Origin: an uncultured Eubacteriales bacterium
Lineage (GTDB): Bacteria; Bacillota; Clostridia; Oscillospirales; Oscillospiraceae
DNA length: 13,541 nt
Direction of reading: 5' to 3'
Assembly (NCBI GenBank): GCA_900549495.1
Contig: UROL01000039.1
Coordinates: forward strand, 1-13,541
The notes below the pieces were generated by a model. It searched no databases and was not told where the DNA came from. It was given only the letters and a program-made list of their open reading frames with translations. This document shows, one piece after another, positions 6,014 to 13,500 of this stretch (its first letter is position 1; each line of letters opens with the position of its first letter). A program made the position numbers and the translations under genes.

Positions 6014-7984
6014 GTGGATTATACCAAGTATGAATTAAAGAGCAGCGAAGAGCTCAGTGCTCTGCTGGCCGGGAAGGACAACCTGTTCCTGGTGGCGTGC
6101 AACAAGTGCTTCAAGGAGTTCGACACCGTGCAGGAGCCGGAGCTGGACCAGGTGGCCCAGCTGGCCGCTTCCCTGGGCAAGACCGTCACCGGCACCCAGC
6201 GGGTGGACTTCCTGTGCAACCAGGTGCAGACCGAAAAGAAGCTGGCCCACTGCATTCCTCAGGGGACTGAGAATGTGGTGGTCATTTCCTGCGGTCTGGG
6301 CGTGCAGACCGTGGCGGATATCGCCACCGTCCCCACGTTCACCGCAACCAATTCCCTGAACTACGCCGGCCACCACGGCATGGCCCTGACCCAGAAAACC
6401 TGCGGTGCCTGCGCCCAGTGCTATCTGAACGTCACCGGCGGCATCTGCCCCATTGTGGACTGCTCCAAGGGTCTGGTAAACGGCCAGTGCGGCGGTGCCA
6501 AGAACGGCAAGTGCGAAATCGACCCCAAGAAGGACTGCGCCTGGGAGAAAATCAACCAGCGCCTGGCCAAGCAGGGCCGTACCCAGGAGTTCCTGAGCCA
6601 GCAGGTTCAGCTTCGGGACTACTCCAAGGTCAATGTGGAGGAAATCAAGGCCTATGTGGCCGAAGCCCGGGCCAAGCGCTACGAGGGCTTCTACGGCGGC
6701 GTGCACCCTGTAGAGCACAAGGAATTTACCGAGCATATGCCTCTGGTGCAGTTCCCCGAGCCCGACACTGTGGTGATTCCCCTGGCCATGCACATCGGCG
6801 CTCCGGCAACCCCCGTTGTCCAGGCCGGCGACTATGTGAAGGTGGGCCAGGTTATCGGCGAGCAGGCCGGCTTTATCAGCGCCCCTGTCCATTCCAGTGT
6901 CAGCGGCACGGTGGTAGAGGTTGCCCCCCACACCCACCCCAACAAGGGCCCCGGTGTGCTGAGCGTGGTCATTAAGAACGATAAGAAGAACGTGCTCCAC
7001 GAGTCCGTGGTCCCCAACAAGCCCCTGGAGGAGCTGACCCCCGACGAGATTGTGGAAATCGTGAAGGAGAAGGGCATCGTCGGCATGGGCGGCGCTACCT
7101 TCCCCACCTATGTAAAGCTGAAGCCCGGCAAGCCCATCGATGCCGTGCTGATTAACGGCTCCGAGTGCGAGCCCTACCTCACCGCCGACCATCGGGTGCT
7201 GCTGGAGTACGCCGACGAGATTGTCTACGGTCTGCGGGCCATGATGAAGGCTGTGGATGCCCCCCAGGGCGTGATTCTCATCGAGGACAACAAGCCCGAT
7301 GCCATTGCCATCATGGAGCAGAAGGTCGCCCCCTACGACAATATCCGGGTGTGCGCCGCCAAGACCCAGTACCCCGAGGGCGCTGAGAAGATGCTCATCA
7401 AGAAGGTCATGGGCCGGGCTGTGCCCAGCGGCAAGCTGCCCGCCGACGTGGGCTGCGTGGTGTCCAACACCTCCACCGCAAAGGCCATTTCCGATGCCAT
7501 CCAGAAGGGTATGCCCCTGGTGGAGCGTGTGGTCTCCGTCACCGGCGAATACATTGCCCACCCCGGCAACTTTATTGTGAAGCTGGGCACCAACGTCCAG
7601 GAGATTATCGACCACTGCGGCGGTGTCACCGGCCAGGACGTGACCCTGAAAATGGGCGGCCCCATGATGGGCGCTCCCATTACCGATACCAATGTGCCCA
7701 TTATCAAGGGCAGCAACGGCATCATTGCCATTGCCACCGACCACACCGAGGAGAAGGAATGCATCAAGTGCGGCCGCTGTGTGGACGTGTGTCCCATGGA
7801 GCTGGCCCCGCTGGATATCGTGAAATACGCCGCCCTGGGCGATGCCGAGACCGTGCTGCGCCTGAACGTCATGGACTGCTTCTCCTGCAAGTGCTGCGAG
7901 TATATCTGCTCGTCCAAGATTCCTCTGGTGTCCAAAATTGCAGCCGCCAAGGGCCTGGTCATGCCGCTGCTGAAGAAGAAATAA
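6014..7984 (+). CDS. rnfC2: MetV-RnfC2 fusion: NADH-side subunit of methylenetetrahydrofolate reductase
   Basis: This 656-residue protein has two parts. Residues 1 to about 205 form a MetV-like (MTHFR C-terminal zinc/iron-sulfur) domain: CNKC (29-32), ISCGLGVQT (91-99) and the Cys cluster CGACAQCYLNVTGGICP (130-146), CSK and CGG. Residues about 240-656 are RnfC-like: an N-terminal barrel-sandwich segment, the flavin/NAD-site motif GIVGMGGATFPT (354-365) with NGSECEPYLTADHR (381-394), an SLBB-like stretch, and two [4Fe-4S] motifs, CIKCGRCVDVCP (583-594) and CFSCKCCEYIC (622-632). There are no membrane helices, so it is a soluble RnfC2 and not part of a membrane Rnf complex; no rnfABDEG genes are present. 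By analogy to the Acetobacterium woodii heterotrimer, it should oxidise NADH and pass electrons to MetV/MetF. It is followed after 18 bp by metV. Confidence 0.88.
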   Translation: MDYTKYELKSSEELSALLAGKDNLFLVACNKCFKEFDTVQEPELDQVAQLAASLGKTVTGTQRVDFLCNQVQTEKKLAHCIPQGTENVVVISCGLGVQTVADIATVPTFTATNSLNYAGHHGMALTQKTCGACAQCYLNVTGGICPIVDCSKGLVNGQCGGAKNGKCEIDPKKDCAWEKINQRLAKQGRTQEFLSQQVQLRDYSKVNVEEIKAYVAEARAKRYEGFYGGVHPVEHKEFTEHMPLVQFPEPDTVVIPLAMHIGAPATPVVQAGDYVKVGQVIGEQAGFISAPVHSSVSGTVVEVAPHTHPNKGPGVLSVVIKNDKKNVLHESVVPNKPLEELTPDEIVEIVKEKGIVGMGGATFPTYVKLKPGKPIDAVLINGSECEPYLTADHRVLLEYADEIVYGLRAMMKAVDAPQGVILIEDNKPDAIAIMEQKVAPYDNIRVCAAKTQYPEGAEKMLIKKVMGRAVPSGKLPADVGCVVSNTSTAKAISDAIQKGMPLVERVVSVTGEYIAHPGNFIVKLGTNVQEIIDHCGGVTGQDVTLKMGGPMMGAPITDTNVPIIKGSNGIIAIATDHTEEKECIKCGRCVDVCPMELAPLDIVKYAALGDAETVLRLNVMDCFSCKCCEYICSSKIPLVSKIAAAKGLVMPLLKKK

Positions 7985-8002
7985 GGGAGCTGAGAATCAA
8001 AT

Positions 8003-8635
8003 ATGTTAATGACGAAACTGAAATCCAAGGAGACCATTTCCTCTCTGGCTTCCGGCAAGGTCTTCATCGTCAACTGCCACGGCTGCAAGGAAGTGGGTTT
8101 CCCCGAGCAGGAGGCCGAAGCATTGCAGAAGGAGCTGGCAGCAGAAGGCCGGGTGGTGGGCAGCCTCACCACCGACTACATCTGCAACCCCGACGAGCTG
8201 CGGCTGCGGCTGCGCTCCTGCATGGATAAAATCAGCGAGGCCGACGCCGTCCTGGTGTTCTCCTGCGGCGTGGGCGTACAGACCATCTCCCAGGAGCTGG
8301 AGGATGTGCGGGTATACGCCTGCTGCGACACCATCGAGCTGCCCGGCTTCCAGGGTGTCACCCCCCTGAATTACGACTGCGGCCAGTGCGGCGAGTGCTA
8401 TCTGAACCTCACCGGCGGCATCTGCCCCATCACCGCCTGCTCCAAGAGCCTGGTCAACGGCCCCTGCGGCGGCACCAAGAACGGCAAGTGCGAGGTCTGC
8501 CCGGATATGGACTGCGGCTGGGAGCGGATTATCCAGCGCCTGAAGGAACAGGGCCGCCTGGATGTGCTGAAATGCGGCGTTCAGATTCACGACTTCAATA
8601 CCGACGAAGCCACCAAGGCCACCAAAGAATCTTAA
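8003..8635 (+). CDS. metV: MetV, iron-sulfur/zinc subunit of methylenetetrahydrofolate reductase
   Basis: This 210-residue protein belongs to the MTHFR C-terminal (MetV) family, which partners the catalytic MetF in many anaerobes and carries metal or iron-sulfur sites. Cysteines are conserved throughout: CHGC (25-28), Cys61, SCGVGVQT (87-94), CGQCGECYLNLTGGICP (126-142), then Cys146, Cys155, Cys163, Cys166 and Cys171. Its C-terminal block (126-185) matches residues 130-189 of the upstream fusion protein at 42 of 60 positions, so the two are paralogous. It begins 18 bp after rnfC2 and ends 21 bp before metF, in one operon. The upstream GGGAG (7985-7989) is 13 nt from the ATG, longer than ideal; an in-frame ATG at 8009 is an alternative start two codons in. 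Confidence 0.92.
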   Translation: MLMTKLKSKETISSLASGKVFIVNCHGCKEVGFPEQEAEALQKELAAEGRVVGSLTTDYICNPDELRLRLRSCMDKISEADAVLVFSCGVGVQTISQELEDVRVYACCDTIELPGFQGVTPLNYDCGQCGECYLNLTGGICPITACSKSLVNGPCGGTKNGKCEVCPDMDCGWERIIQRLKEQGRLDVLKCGVQIHDFNTDEATKATKES

Positions 8636-8656
8636 TGAATGAGGAGCAAAAAGAAT

Positions 8657-9538
8657 ATGAGAATCACTGAACTGTTCGATAACGGCGAATTTGTTGTTTC
8701 TGCCGAGGTCGGCCCTCCCAAAGGAATTCACATTGATGGCATGGTGGAAGAGGCCAAGGAGTACCTGAAGGGTGTCCACTTCGTCAACGTCACTGATAAC
8801 CAGTCCTCCGTTATGCGTCTGGGCTCCCTGGCCACCTGCAAGGTGCTGAAGGATGCCGGGCTGAACCCCATCTTCCAGCTGACCTGCCGGGACCGCAACC
8901 GCATTGCCCTGCAATCCGACCTGCTCAGCGCCGCCATGCTGGGCATCGACAACATTCTCTGCCTCACCGGCGACCACACCAAGCTGGGCGACCATCCCCA
9001 GGCAAAGCCGGTGTTCGACCTGGACTCCGTCTCCCTGCTCCACGCTGCCAGTGTGCTGGAGAGCGGCAAGGATCTGGGCGGCAACGAGCTGGTGGGCGAG
9101 GCTCCCAAGTTCGCCAAGGGCGCTGTTGTGTCCCCCTGCTCCGACTCTGTGGATGCCCAGCTGGTGAAGATGGAGCGCAAGGTTATGGCCGGTGCCGAGT
9201 ACTTCCAGACCCAGGCCGTGTTTGATCCGGAGAAGTTCATCAAGTTCATGGAGCAGGCCAAGCAGTTTGGCAAGCCCGTGCAGGTGGGCATCATCATTCC
9301 CAAGTCCGCCGGTATGTGCAAGTTCATGAACAACAATGTGGCCGGTGTCCACATTCCCGACGAGCTGATTGCCGAGCTGCAGGCTGACAAGGAAAAGACC
9401 AAGGCCGGTATCACCGGCGTGGAAATTGCCGCCCGGATTATCCGGGAGTGCAAGCCCTACTGCCAGGGCGTGCATATCATGAGCCTGGGCTGGGAAGCCA
9501 AGGTTCCCGCCCTGCTGGAGCAGGCCGGTCTGAGATAA
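8657..9538 (+). CDS. metF: Methylenetetrahydrofolate reductase catalytic subunit
   Basis: This 293-residue FAD-dependent TIM-barrel enzyme reduces 5,10-methylene-THF to 5-methyl-THF, feeding methionine synthesis and, in acetogens, the methyl branch of the Wood-Ljungdahl pathway. Visible signatures are the catalytic-Glu strand VVSAEVGPPKG (13-23), VTDNQ (45-49), the folate/FAD loop LCLTGDH (101-107) and the C-terminal barrel strands FQTQAVFDPEKF (183-194) and VQVGIIIPKSAGM (208-220). It is short compared with eukaryotic MTHFR and lacks a regulatory domain, as expected for the MetF partner of MetV. The ATG at 8657 was preferred over 8639 because GAGGAG (8641-8646) precedes it by 10 nt and the protein then begins at the family-typical MRITELF. 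It is the last gene of the rnfC2-metV-metF operon. Confidence 0.95.
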   Translation: MRITELFDNGEFVVSAEVGPPKGIHIDGMVEEAKEYLKGVHFVNVTDNQSSVMRLGSLATCKVLKDAGLNPIFQLTCRDRNRIALQSDLLSAAMLGIDNILCLTGDHTKLGDHPQAKPVFDLDSVSLLHAASVLESGKDLGGNELVGEAPKFAKGAVVSPCSDSVDAQLVKMERKVMAGAEYFQTQAVFDPEKFIKFMEQAKQFGKPVQVGIIIPKSAGMCKFMNNNVAGVHIPDELIAELQADKEKTKAGITGVEIAARIIRECKPYCQGVHIMSLGWEAKVPALLEQAGLR

Positions 9539-9561
9539 GCCAAGGTAAGCTGCGCTGTTAA

Positions 9562-9587
9562 ATGGCCGCCCCTTTCGGGGCGGCCAT
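9562..9587 (+). terminator. Hairpin after metF, probably bidirectional
   Basis: A perfect 11-bp GC-rich stem (9562-9572 with 9577-9587) has loop TTTC on the plus strand and the stable tetraloop GAAA on the minus strand. T-tails are weak on both sides (CTTGCGT and TTAAC). It lies between the convergent metF stop (9538) and the stop of the Cys-rich gene (9602), so it may serve both. Confidence 0.7.
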
Positions 9588-9601
9588 CTTGCGTCTAGGG
9601 G

Positions 9602-9787
9602 TTAGTTGCAGCCGCAGCCACAGCCGCAGTTGTTGTCGTTGGCGCAGCCGCAGCCGCAACCGTTGCCGCAGCTGTTACCGCAGCCGTTGCCGCAGCCATT
9701 GCCGCAGCCGCCACCGCAGCCGAAAATCAGCAGCAGGATGATAATCCACCAGATGTTGCCGCCGAAGCATCCATTGTTACCGCACAT
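9602..9787 (-). CDS. Small Cys/Gly/Asn-repeat protein, function unknown
   Basis: This 61-residue ORF has a convincing ribosome binding site (GGAGGT, 9795-9800 on the minus strand, 7 nt before ATG). I do not recognise its function. By my count it has 14 cysteines and 20 glycines. Residues 1-11 are a Cys/Gly/Asn leader, 12-22 (IWWIIILLLIF) are strongly hydrophobic and long enough only for a short membrane segment, and 23-61 are Cys-Gly repeats: four G/S-C-G-N units at 27-42, then CGCGC and a terminal CGCGCGC separated by ANDNN. No radical-SAM maturase, transporter or immunity-like gene adjoins it. It could be a membrane-anchored metal-binding or sporulation-type small protein, or a modified peptide; these are guesses. 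A hairpin (ATGAGC 9816-9821 with GCTCAT 9828-9833) lies in its leader region. Confidence 0.72.
   Translation of the reverse strand: MCGNNGCFGGNIWWIIILLLIFGCGGGCGNGCGNGCGNSCGNGCGCGCANDNNCGCGCGCN
9662..9709 (-). repeat. Four tandem 12-bp coding repeats in the Cys-rich gene
   Basis: Four successive units approximating GGCTGCGGCAAC on the minus strand encode residues 27-42, each reading G/S-C-G-N. Differences between units are mostly synonymous third-base changes plus one Gly-to-Ser change. Such arrays can change length by slippage. Confidence 0.8.
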
Positions 9788-9864
9788 AAGAAGTACCTCC
9801 GATTTTGGAATTTTTATGAGCTTTGGCGCTCATTCCATGGTATTCCGTAGGCTCCAAAATGTGT

Positions 9865-9897
9865 CAATCCCCTCTGCCAAACCGGCAGAGGGGATTG
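9865..9897 (-). terminator. Intrinsic terminator of dapH
   Basis: A perfect 14-bp stem (9865-9878 with 9884-9897) around a 5-nt loop starts 2 bp after the dapH stop codon. On the minus strand it is followed by ACACATTTT, a modest T-tract. Confidence 0.8.
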
Positions 9898-9899
9898 GA

Positions 9900-10592
9900 T
9901 TACAGGGTTCTCAGGGCTTCTACCAGGGCGGTTTTTCCGGCGGTCTGGGCATCCTTCCGCTTGATTACCTTGGCAGGGCAGCCTGCCACCACCGTGTTGG
10001 GCTCCACGTCGTGAACCACCACGGCCCCGGCAGCCACCACGGCATCGTGGCCAATCCGGCAGCCCTCAATCACCACGGCGTTGGCCCCGATGAGCACATT
10101 GTCCTCCACAATCACCGGTGTGGCAGAGGCGGGCTCCACCACCCCGGCCAGCACGGCACCGGCACCCACGTGGCAATTCTTTCCCACGGTGGCCCGGCCA
10201 CCCAGCACGGCGCCCATATCAATCATGGTACCATCCCCTACCACGGCGCCGATGTTCAGCACGGCGCCCATCATAATCACTGCGTTCCGGCCGATTTGCA
10301 CCTGCTCCCGAATCATGGCACCCGGCTCGATGCGGGCGGGGATATCCTTCAAGTCCAGCATGGGGATGGCGGAATTCCGGCAGGCGTTTTCAATCTCCAC
10401 ATGGCGGAAGGTGTTTTTTTCAAGCACCGGGGCCACATCCGCCCAGTCGCCGAAGACGATTTTGTGCCCCGGGGCAGCGGGGAACACCTGACAGTTGGGG
10501 AATGCCACCTCCTGCTCCTCCCAGACGTACACCTTCACCGGGGTTTTCTTGGGGGCGGTGCGAATATATTCAATAATTTCCTGTGCGTTCAT
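9900..10592 (-). CDS. dapH: 2,3,4,5-tetrahydropyridine-2,6-dicarboxylate N-acetyltransferase
   Basis: This 230-residue protein transfers an acetyl group from acetyl-CoA to tetrahydrodipicolinate, opening the acetyl branch of lysine/diaminopimelate synthesis. After an alpha/beta N-terminal domain (1-75), the signature [20 protein letters not shown] (73-92) leads into hexapeptide repeats of a left-handed beta-helix (about 88-205; [38 protein letters not shown]), ending [13 protein letters not shown]. This N-terminal region and the [30 protein letters not shown] core are typical of DapH rather than DapD (succinyl-transferring). The ATG is preceded by AGAGG at about 8 nt. It lies back to back with the M20/aminotransferase operon, which encodes the next pathway steps. 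A DapH name is firm; acetyl rather than succinyl use is inferred from the family. Confidence 0.94.
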   Translation of the reverse strand: MNAQEIIEYIRTAPKKTPVKVYVWEEQEVAFPNCQVFPAAPGHKIVFGDWADVAPVLEKNTFRHVEIENACRNSAIPMLDLKDIPARIEPGAMIREQVQIGRNAVIMMGAVLNIGAVVGDGTMIDMGAVLGGRATVGKNCHVGAGAVLAGVVEPASATPVIVEDNVLIGANAVVIEGCRIGHDAVVAAGAVVVHDVEPNTVVAGCPAKVIKRKDAQTAGKTALVEALRTL

Positions 10593-10624
10593 TCGAAAGC
10601 CTCTTTTCTCTGTAATGCAGCCCT

Positions 10625-10653
10625 ATGGTATCACTTTTCCCCCAGGAACGCAA
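10625..10653 (-). promoter_or_regulatory. Probable promoter of dapH
   Basis: On the minus strand TTGCGT (10648-10653) and TACCAT (10625-10630) are 17 bases apart, with an extended TGA before the -10. It is weaker than the plus-strand promoter beside it. Confidence 0.5.
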
Positions 10654-10660
10654 GGAAAAA

Positions 10661-10689
10661 TTGACACGGCGCAGGATTTGAAATATAAT
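10661..10689 (+). promoter_or_regulatory. Consensus sigma-A promoter of the deacetylase-aminotransferase operon
   Basis: TTGACA (10661-10666) and TATAAT (10684-10689) are both perfect and separated by 17 bases. Transcription should start near 10696, only about 27 nt before the ATG, so there is no room for a lysine riboswitch. The divergent dapH promoter begins 7 bp away. Confidence 0.92.
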
Positions 10690-10722
10690 AAACAAATCCC
10701 ACACACATAGGGGGCTGCTTCT

Positions 10723-11811
10723 ATGAAAATCATTGACGACCGCCGGGCGCTCCACCGGATTCCGGAGCTGGACCGGGCGCTGCCGGAAACCATGGAATAT
10801 CTGCAAAACGCCCTGTCGGGGCTGGGCTGCCGGGTGTTCTCCCCCATGGTCAGCGCTCTGTGCGCCTATTTTGATTTTGGGCGGGAGACCACCATTGCCT
10901 TCCGCTCCGATGCCGATGCGCTGCCCATCCAGGAGCAGACCGGGGCGGATTACGCCTCCTGCCACCCGGGGAAAATGCACGCCTGCGGCCACGACGGGCA
11001 CATGGCCATCGCCTTGGAGCTGGCCCGCCGTCTCAATGAAAAGAATACGTATCCCCACAACGTCCTGATTCTCTTCCAGCCCGCCGAGGAGACCACCGGC
11101 GGGGCCAGGGATTTGTGCGAAACCGGCGTATTCCGGCAGTACCGGGTGGAGGCCGTCTTCGGTCTGCACCTGTGGCCCGGTCTGCCGGAGGGGGAGATTG
11201 CCAGCCGGGCCGGGGAAATGATGGCCCGCTCCTGCGAGGTCAAGGTGGATGTGACCGGCCGCTCGGCCCACATTGCCCGGGCCAGCCAGGGGCTGGATGC
11301 CCTGGAAGCCGGGGCGGTTTTCTATCTCCGGGCCCTGGAAATGGAGCGCTCCCTTCCCCCCCGGATATTCCGGCTTCTGAAATTTGGCCGGTTCGAAAGC
11401 GGCCGGGTGTGCAACGCCATCTCCGCCCACACCCATATGGAGGGCAGCCTCCGGGCCTTTCAGGATGACATCTTCTTCGGTATGCAGCAGCAGCTCCGGG
11501 CCATTGCCCTGGAGGTGCAGCAGGAAACCGGCTGCACCCTACAGGTGGACATGAACCAGGGCTACCCCGCCGTGATGAACCCGGCGGAGCTGTACCAGCG
11601 GGTGCGCCGGGCCGTATCCTTCCGGGAGCTGGATGCCCCCATGATGATTACCGAGGATTTTTCCTGGTACCAGCGCTATCTGCCCGGGATGTTCTTCCTC
11701 CTGGGGGCGGGAGACGTGCCGGCGCTCCATTCGGACAATTTCCATTTTAACGAAGAAATTTTGCTGAAAGGCGCCGACTTCTTTGAGGCGCTAGGGGAGA
11801 ACTTCCAATGA
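10723..11811 (+). CDS. M20-family amidohydrolase, probable N-acetyldiaminopimelate deacetylase
   Basis: This 362-residue zinc-type amidohydrolase (M20D, hippuricase/YkuR-like) carries the metal-binding motifs MHACGHDGH (85-93), QPAEE (119-123), GLHLWP (147-152) and the late His336 in PALHSD. The dimerisation-domain signature SAHIARASQGLDAL (181-194) is present. N-acetyl-LL-diaminopimelate deacetylases belong to this family and are encoded near dapH and the aminotransferase in many Firmicutes. The pairing with those two genes here is the main reason for the specific call; other N-acyl amino acid or peptide substrates are possible from sequence alone. The start has a GGGGG site (10710-10714) 8 nt upstream. 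The stop overlaps the next start as ATGA, so the two are translationally coupled. Confidence 0.85.
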   Translation: MKIIDDRRALHRIPELDRALPETMEYLQNALSGLGCRVFSPMVSALCAYFDFGRETTIAFRSDADALPIQEQTGADYASCHPGKMHACGHDGHMAIALELARRLNEKNTYPHNVLILFQPAEETTGGARDLCETGVFRQYRVEAVFGLHLWPGLPEGEIASRAGEMMARSCEVKVDVTGRSAHIARASQGLDALEAGAVFYLRALEMERSLPPRIFRLLKFGRFESGRVCNAISAHTHMEGSLRAFQDDIFFGMQQQLRAIALEVQQETGCTLQVDMNQGYPAVMNPAELYQRVRRAVSFRELDAPMMITEDFSWYQRYLPGMFFLLGAGDVPALHSDNFHFNEEILLKGADFFEALGENFQ

Positions 11812-12935
11812 TTCCTTTGAATGCCAATTTAGCGCCCCTGAAGCGCAGCGCCATCCGGGTATACACCAATCTGGCCCGGCAGACACCGGACTGCGCCATG
11901 CTCACCATCGGGGAGCCGGACTTCGACACCCCGGAGAGCATCCGGCAGGCGGCCTGGGCCGCCTTGCAGCAGGGCCAGACCCACTATGCCCCCAACCAGG
12001 GCACCCAGGCCCTTCGGGAGGCCATCGCCGCCTATGAGACCCGACGGGGCAACGTCACAACCCCCCGGGAGGTGCTGGTGACGGTGGGCTCCTCCCAGGC
12101 CCTGTTCACCGCCCTGCTGGGAATTCTGAACCCGGGGGAGGAGGTCATCGTCCCGGTGCCCGCCTTCTCCCTGTATGAGACCATCATCACCATTGCCGGA
12201 GGGAAAATGGTGCCCCTGGATATCACCGCCACGGATTTCCAAATCGATGCGGCGGCGCTGAACCGGCTGATTACTCCCAAGACCAAAGCCATCGTCCTCA
12301 ACTCCCCCAACAATCCCACTGGCGGGATTCTGAACCGGCAGAGCCTGGAGGCGGTGAAGCAGGCGGTGCTGGGCAAGCCCATATTCATTGTCAGCGACAA
12401 TGTCTACAGCGCCCTGTCCTATGCCCCCTGCCCGGATTTGAGCCTGGACGGTGCCCTGAAGGAACAGCTGCTGCTGTGTCAGAGCTTTTCCAAGCCCTAT
12501 GCCATGACCGGCTGGCGGCTGGGGTATCTGGTGTGCCCGGAGTATGTGATGGAGCGGCTGCTGCTGCTCAGTGCGGGGATGATTGCCGCCGTACCCACCT
12601 TTGTCCAGGCCGCCGGTGTGGCCGCCCTCCGGGAGGATGTGGCCCCCATGCGGGAGGTCTACCGCCGCCGCCGGGATTACGTCACCGCCCGGCTGGATGC
12701 CATGGGCCTAAGCTATCCCCAGCCCCAGGGTGCCTTCTACGTTTTCCCGGACATTCGCAAATTCGGCCTGCGCTCCGATGCCTTCTGCCAGAGGCTGATT
12801 CAGCAGGGCAAGCTGGCCGCCGTCCCCGGCAGTTGCTTCGGGGTGGAGGGCTTCCTCCGCCTGTCCTACTGCTACCGGGAGCAGGAGCTGGAAAAGGGCA
12901 TGAACCGGCTGGAAAATTTCCTCGCCACCCTATAA
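11808..12935 (+). CDS. patA: Class I/II aminotransferase, probable N-acetyl-LL-diaminopimelate aminotransferase
   Basis: This 375-residue fold-type I PLP enzyme shows NSPNNPTGG (165-173), SDNVYSAL (196-203) and the PLP-lysine motif QSFSKPYAMTGWRLGY (225-240) with Lys229. Near the C-terminus, FLRLSY contains the substrate-carboxylate arginine. In the acetyl branch this enzyme aminates N-acetyl-2-amino-6-oxopimelate using glutamate. The position directly downstream of, and overlapping, the deacetylase gene (ATGA at 11808-11811) and beside dapH supports that role. The family also includes aspartate and aromatic aminotransferases, so the precise substrate is inferred from context. The SDNVY sequence has Asn where many relatives have Glu (SDEIY). 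Confidence 0.85.
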   Translation: MIPLNANLAPLKRSAIRVYTNLARQTPDCAMLTIGEPDFDTPESIRQAAWAALQQGQTHYAPNQGTQALREAIAAYETRRGNVTTPREVLVTVGSSQALFTALLGILNPGEEVIVPVPAFSLYETIITIAGGKMVPLDITATDFQIDAAALNRLITPKTKAIVLNSPNNPTGGILNRQSLEAVKQAVLGKPIFIVSDNVYSALSYAPCPDLSLDGALKEQLLLCQSFSKPYAMTGWRLGYLVCPEYVMERLLLLSAGMIAAVPTFVQAAGVAALREDVAPMREVYRRRRDYVTARLDAMGLSYPQPQGAFYVFPDIRKFGLRSDAFCQRLIQQGKLAAVPGSCFGVEGFLRLSYCYREQELEKGMNRLENFLATL

Positions 12936-12938
12936 ACA

Positions 12939-12980
12939 ATCCCCCGCCACGGCCTAAATATACGGCCATAGGCGGGGGAT
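12939..12980. terminator. Bidirectional terminator between patA and butyrate kinase
   Basis: A 10-bp stem (12939-12948 with 12971-12980), with an inner GGCC-GGCC pairing, lies between the patA stop (12935) and the stop of the convergent gene (12998). T-tails are weak on both sides (GTTCT on plus, TGTTTAT on minus). Confidence 0.72.
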
Positions 12981-12997
12981 GTTCTGCTGTTAGGGGC

Positions 12998-13500
12998 TTA
13001 TTCCCAGCCGAAGCCCCGGAAAACCGGCTGGCCGGTGTAGCGGTTGGCCTGCTTTTCTCCCCGGAGGACCTCCAGGACGCTGTCTGCCATGGCCTCCTGC
13101 TCGCATTCGCCGGGGTAGACGGTGATGGGGGCTATCCAGCCGCAGCGCTGCTGCACCCCCTGCACAATATCCGCAAAGCGCACCAGGCCCCCGGTGAGAA
13201 GGATGCCGTCCACCCGGCCCTCCAGCACTGCCGCCATGGCCCCGATGGACTTGCACAGCTGATAAATCATGGTGTTCCAGATGGTGACGGCCTTGGCATC
13301 CCCCTGCTCCACCAGGGCATGGACCGTATCGGCATTGGAGGTTCCGAAGTGGCTGACAAAGCCCCCGGAGCGGGAGAGCATGGTTTTCACCTGGTCGGTG
13401 GTGTGGCCGGATTCCAGGTAGGTCAGCACCTCCATCACCGGGATGGAGCCCAGCCGGGTGGGGGTGAAGGGGCCGTCGCCCCCGGCGCCCTCGGTGCTGT
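12998..13500 (-). CDS. buk: Butyrate kinase, C-terminal part (truncated by contig end)
   Basis: The frame is open from 13498 down to the stop at 12998, giving 166 residues, under half of a typical 355-residue butyrate kinase; the 5' part is lost at the contig end. The enzyme makes butyrate and ATP from butyryl-phosphate and ADP. Visible ASKHA-family features are DGPFTPTRLGSIPV near the left edge, the acid/sugar-kinase-like SRSGGFVSHFGTSN, GRVDGILLTGGLVR (nucleotide-binding loop) and ITVYPGECEQEAMA before a short C-terminus. Conservation fits buk better than acetate kinase. The reading frame upstream of 13500 is adapter, which introduces a stop at 13508-13510. Phosphotransbutyrylase, usually encoded beside buk, is not in the window. 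Branched-chain acyl kinase activity is an alternative. Confidence 0.88.

Noticed and set aside
6035..7744. 569-residue minus-strand open frame opposite rnfC2
   Set aside because: It is a G/H/L/A-rich antisense shadow without motifs; the plus strand carries clear MetV and RnfC motifs.
6014..7984. Membrane Rnf complex subunit RnfC
   Set aside because: No rnfD, G, E, A or B follows; the neighbours are metV and metF and the protein has a MetV domain, so a soluble RnfC2 role fits better.
8006..9475. 489-residue minus-strand open frame opposite metV and metF
   Set aside because: It spans two real genes and their gap in antisense, with low-complexity composition and no ribosome binding site tied to it.
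9608..9722. GCAGCC-type repeats as a CRISPR array
   Set aside because: They are short in-frame 12-bp units encoding CGN repeats, with no spacers.
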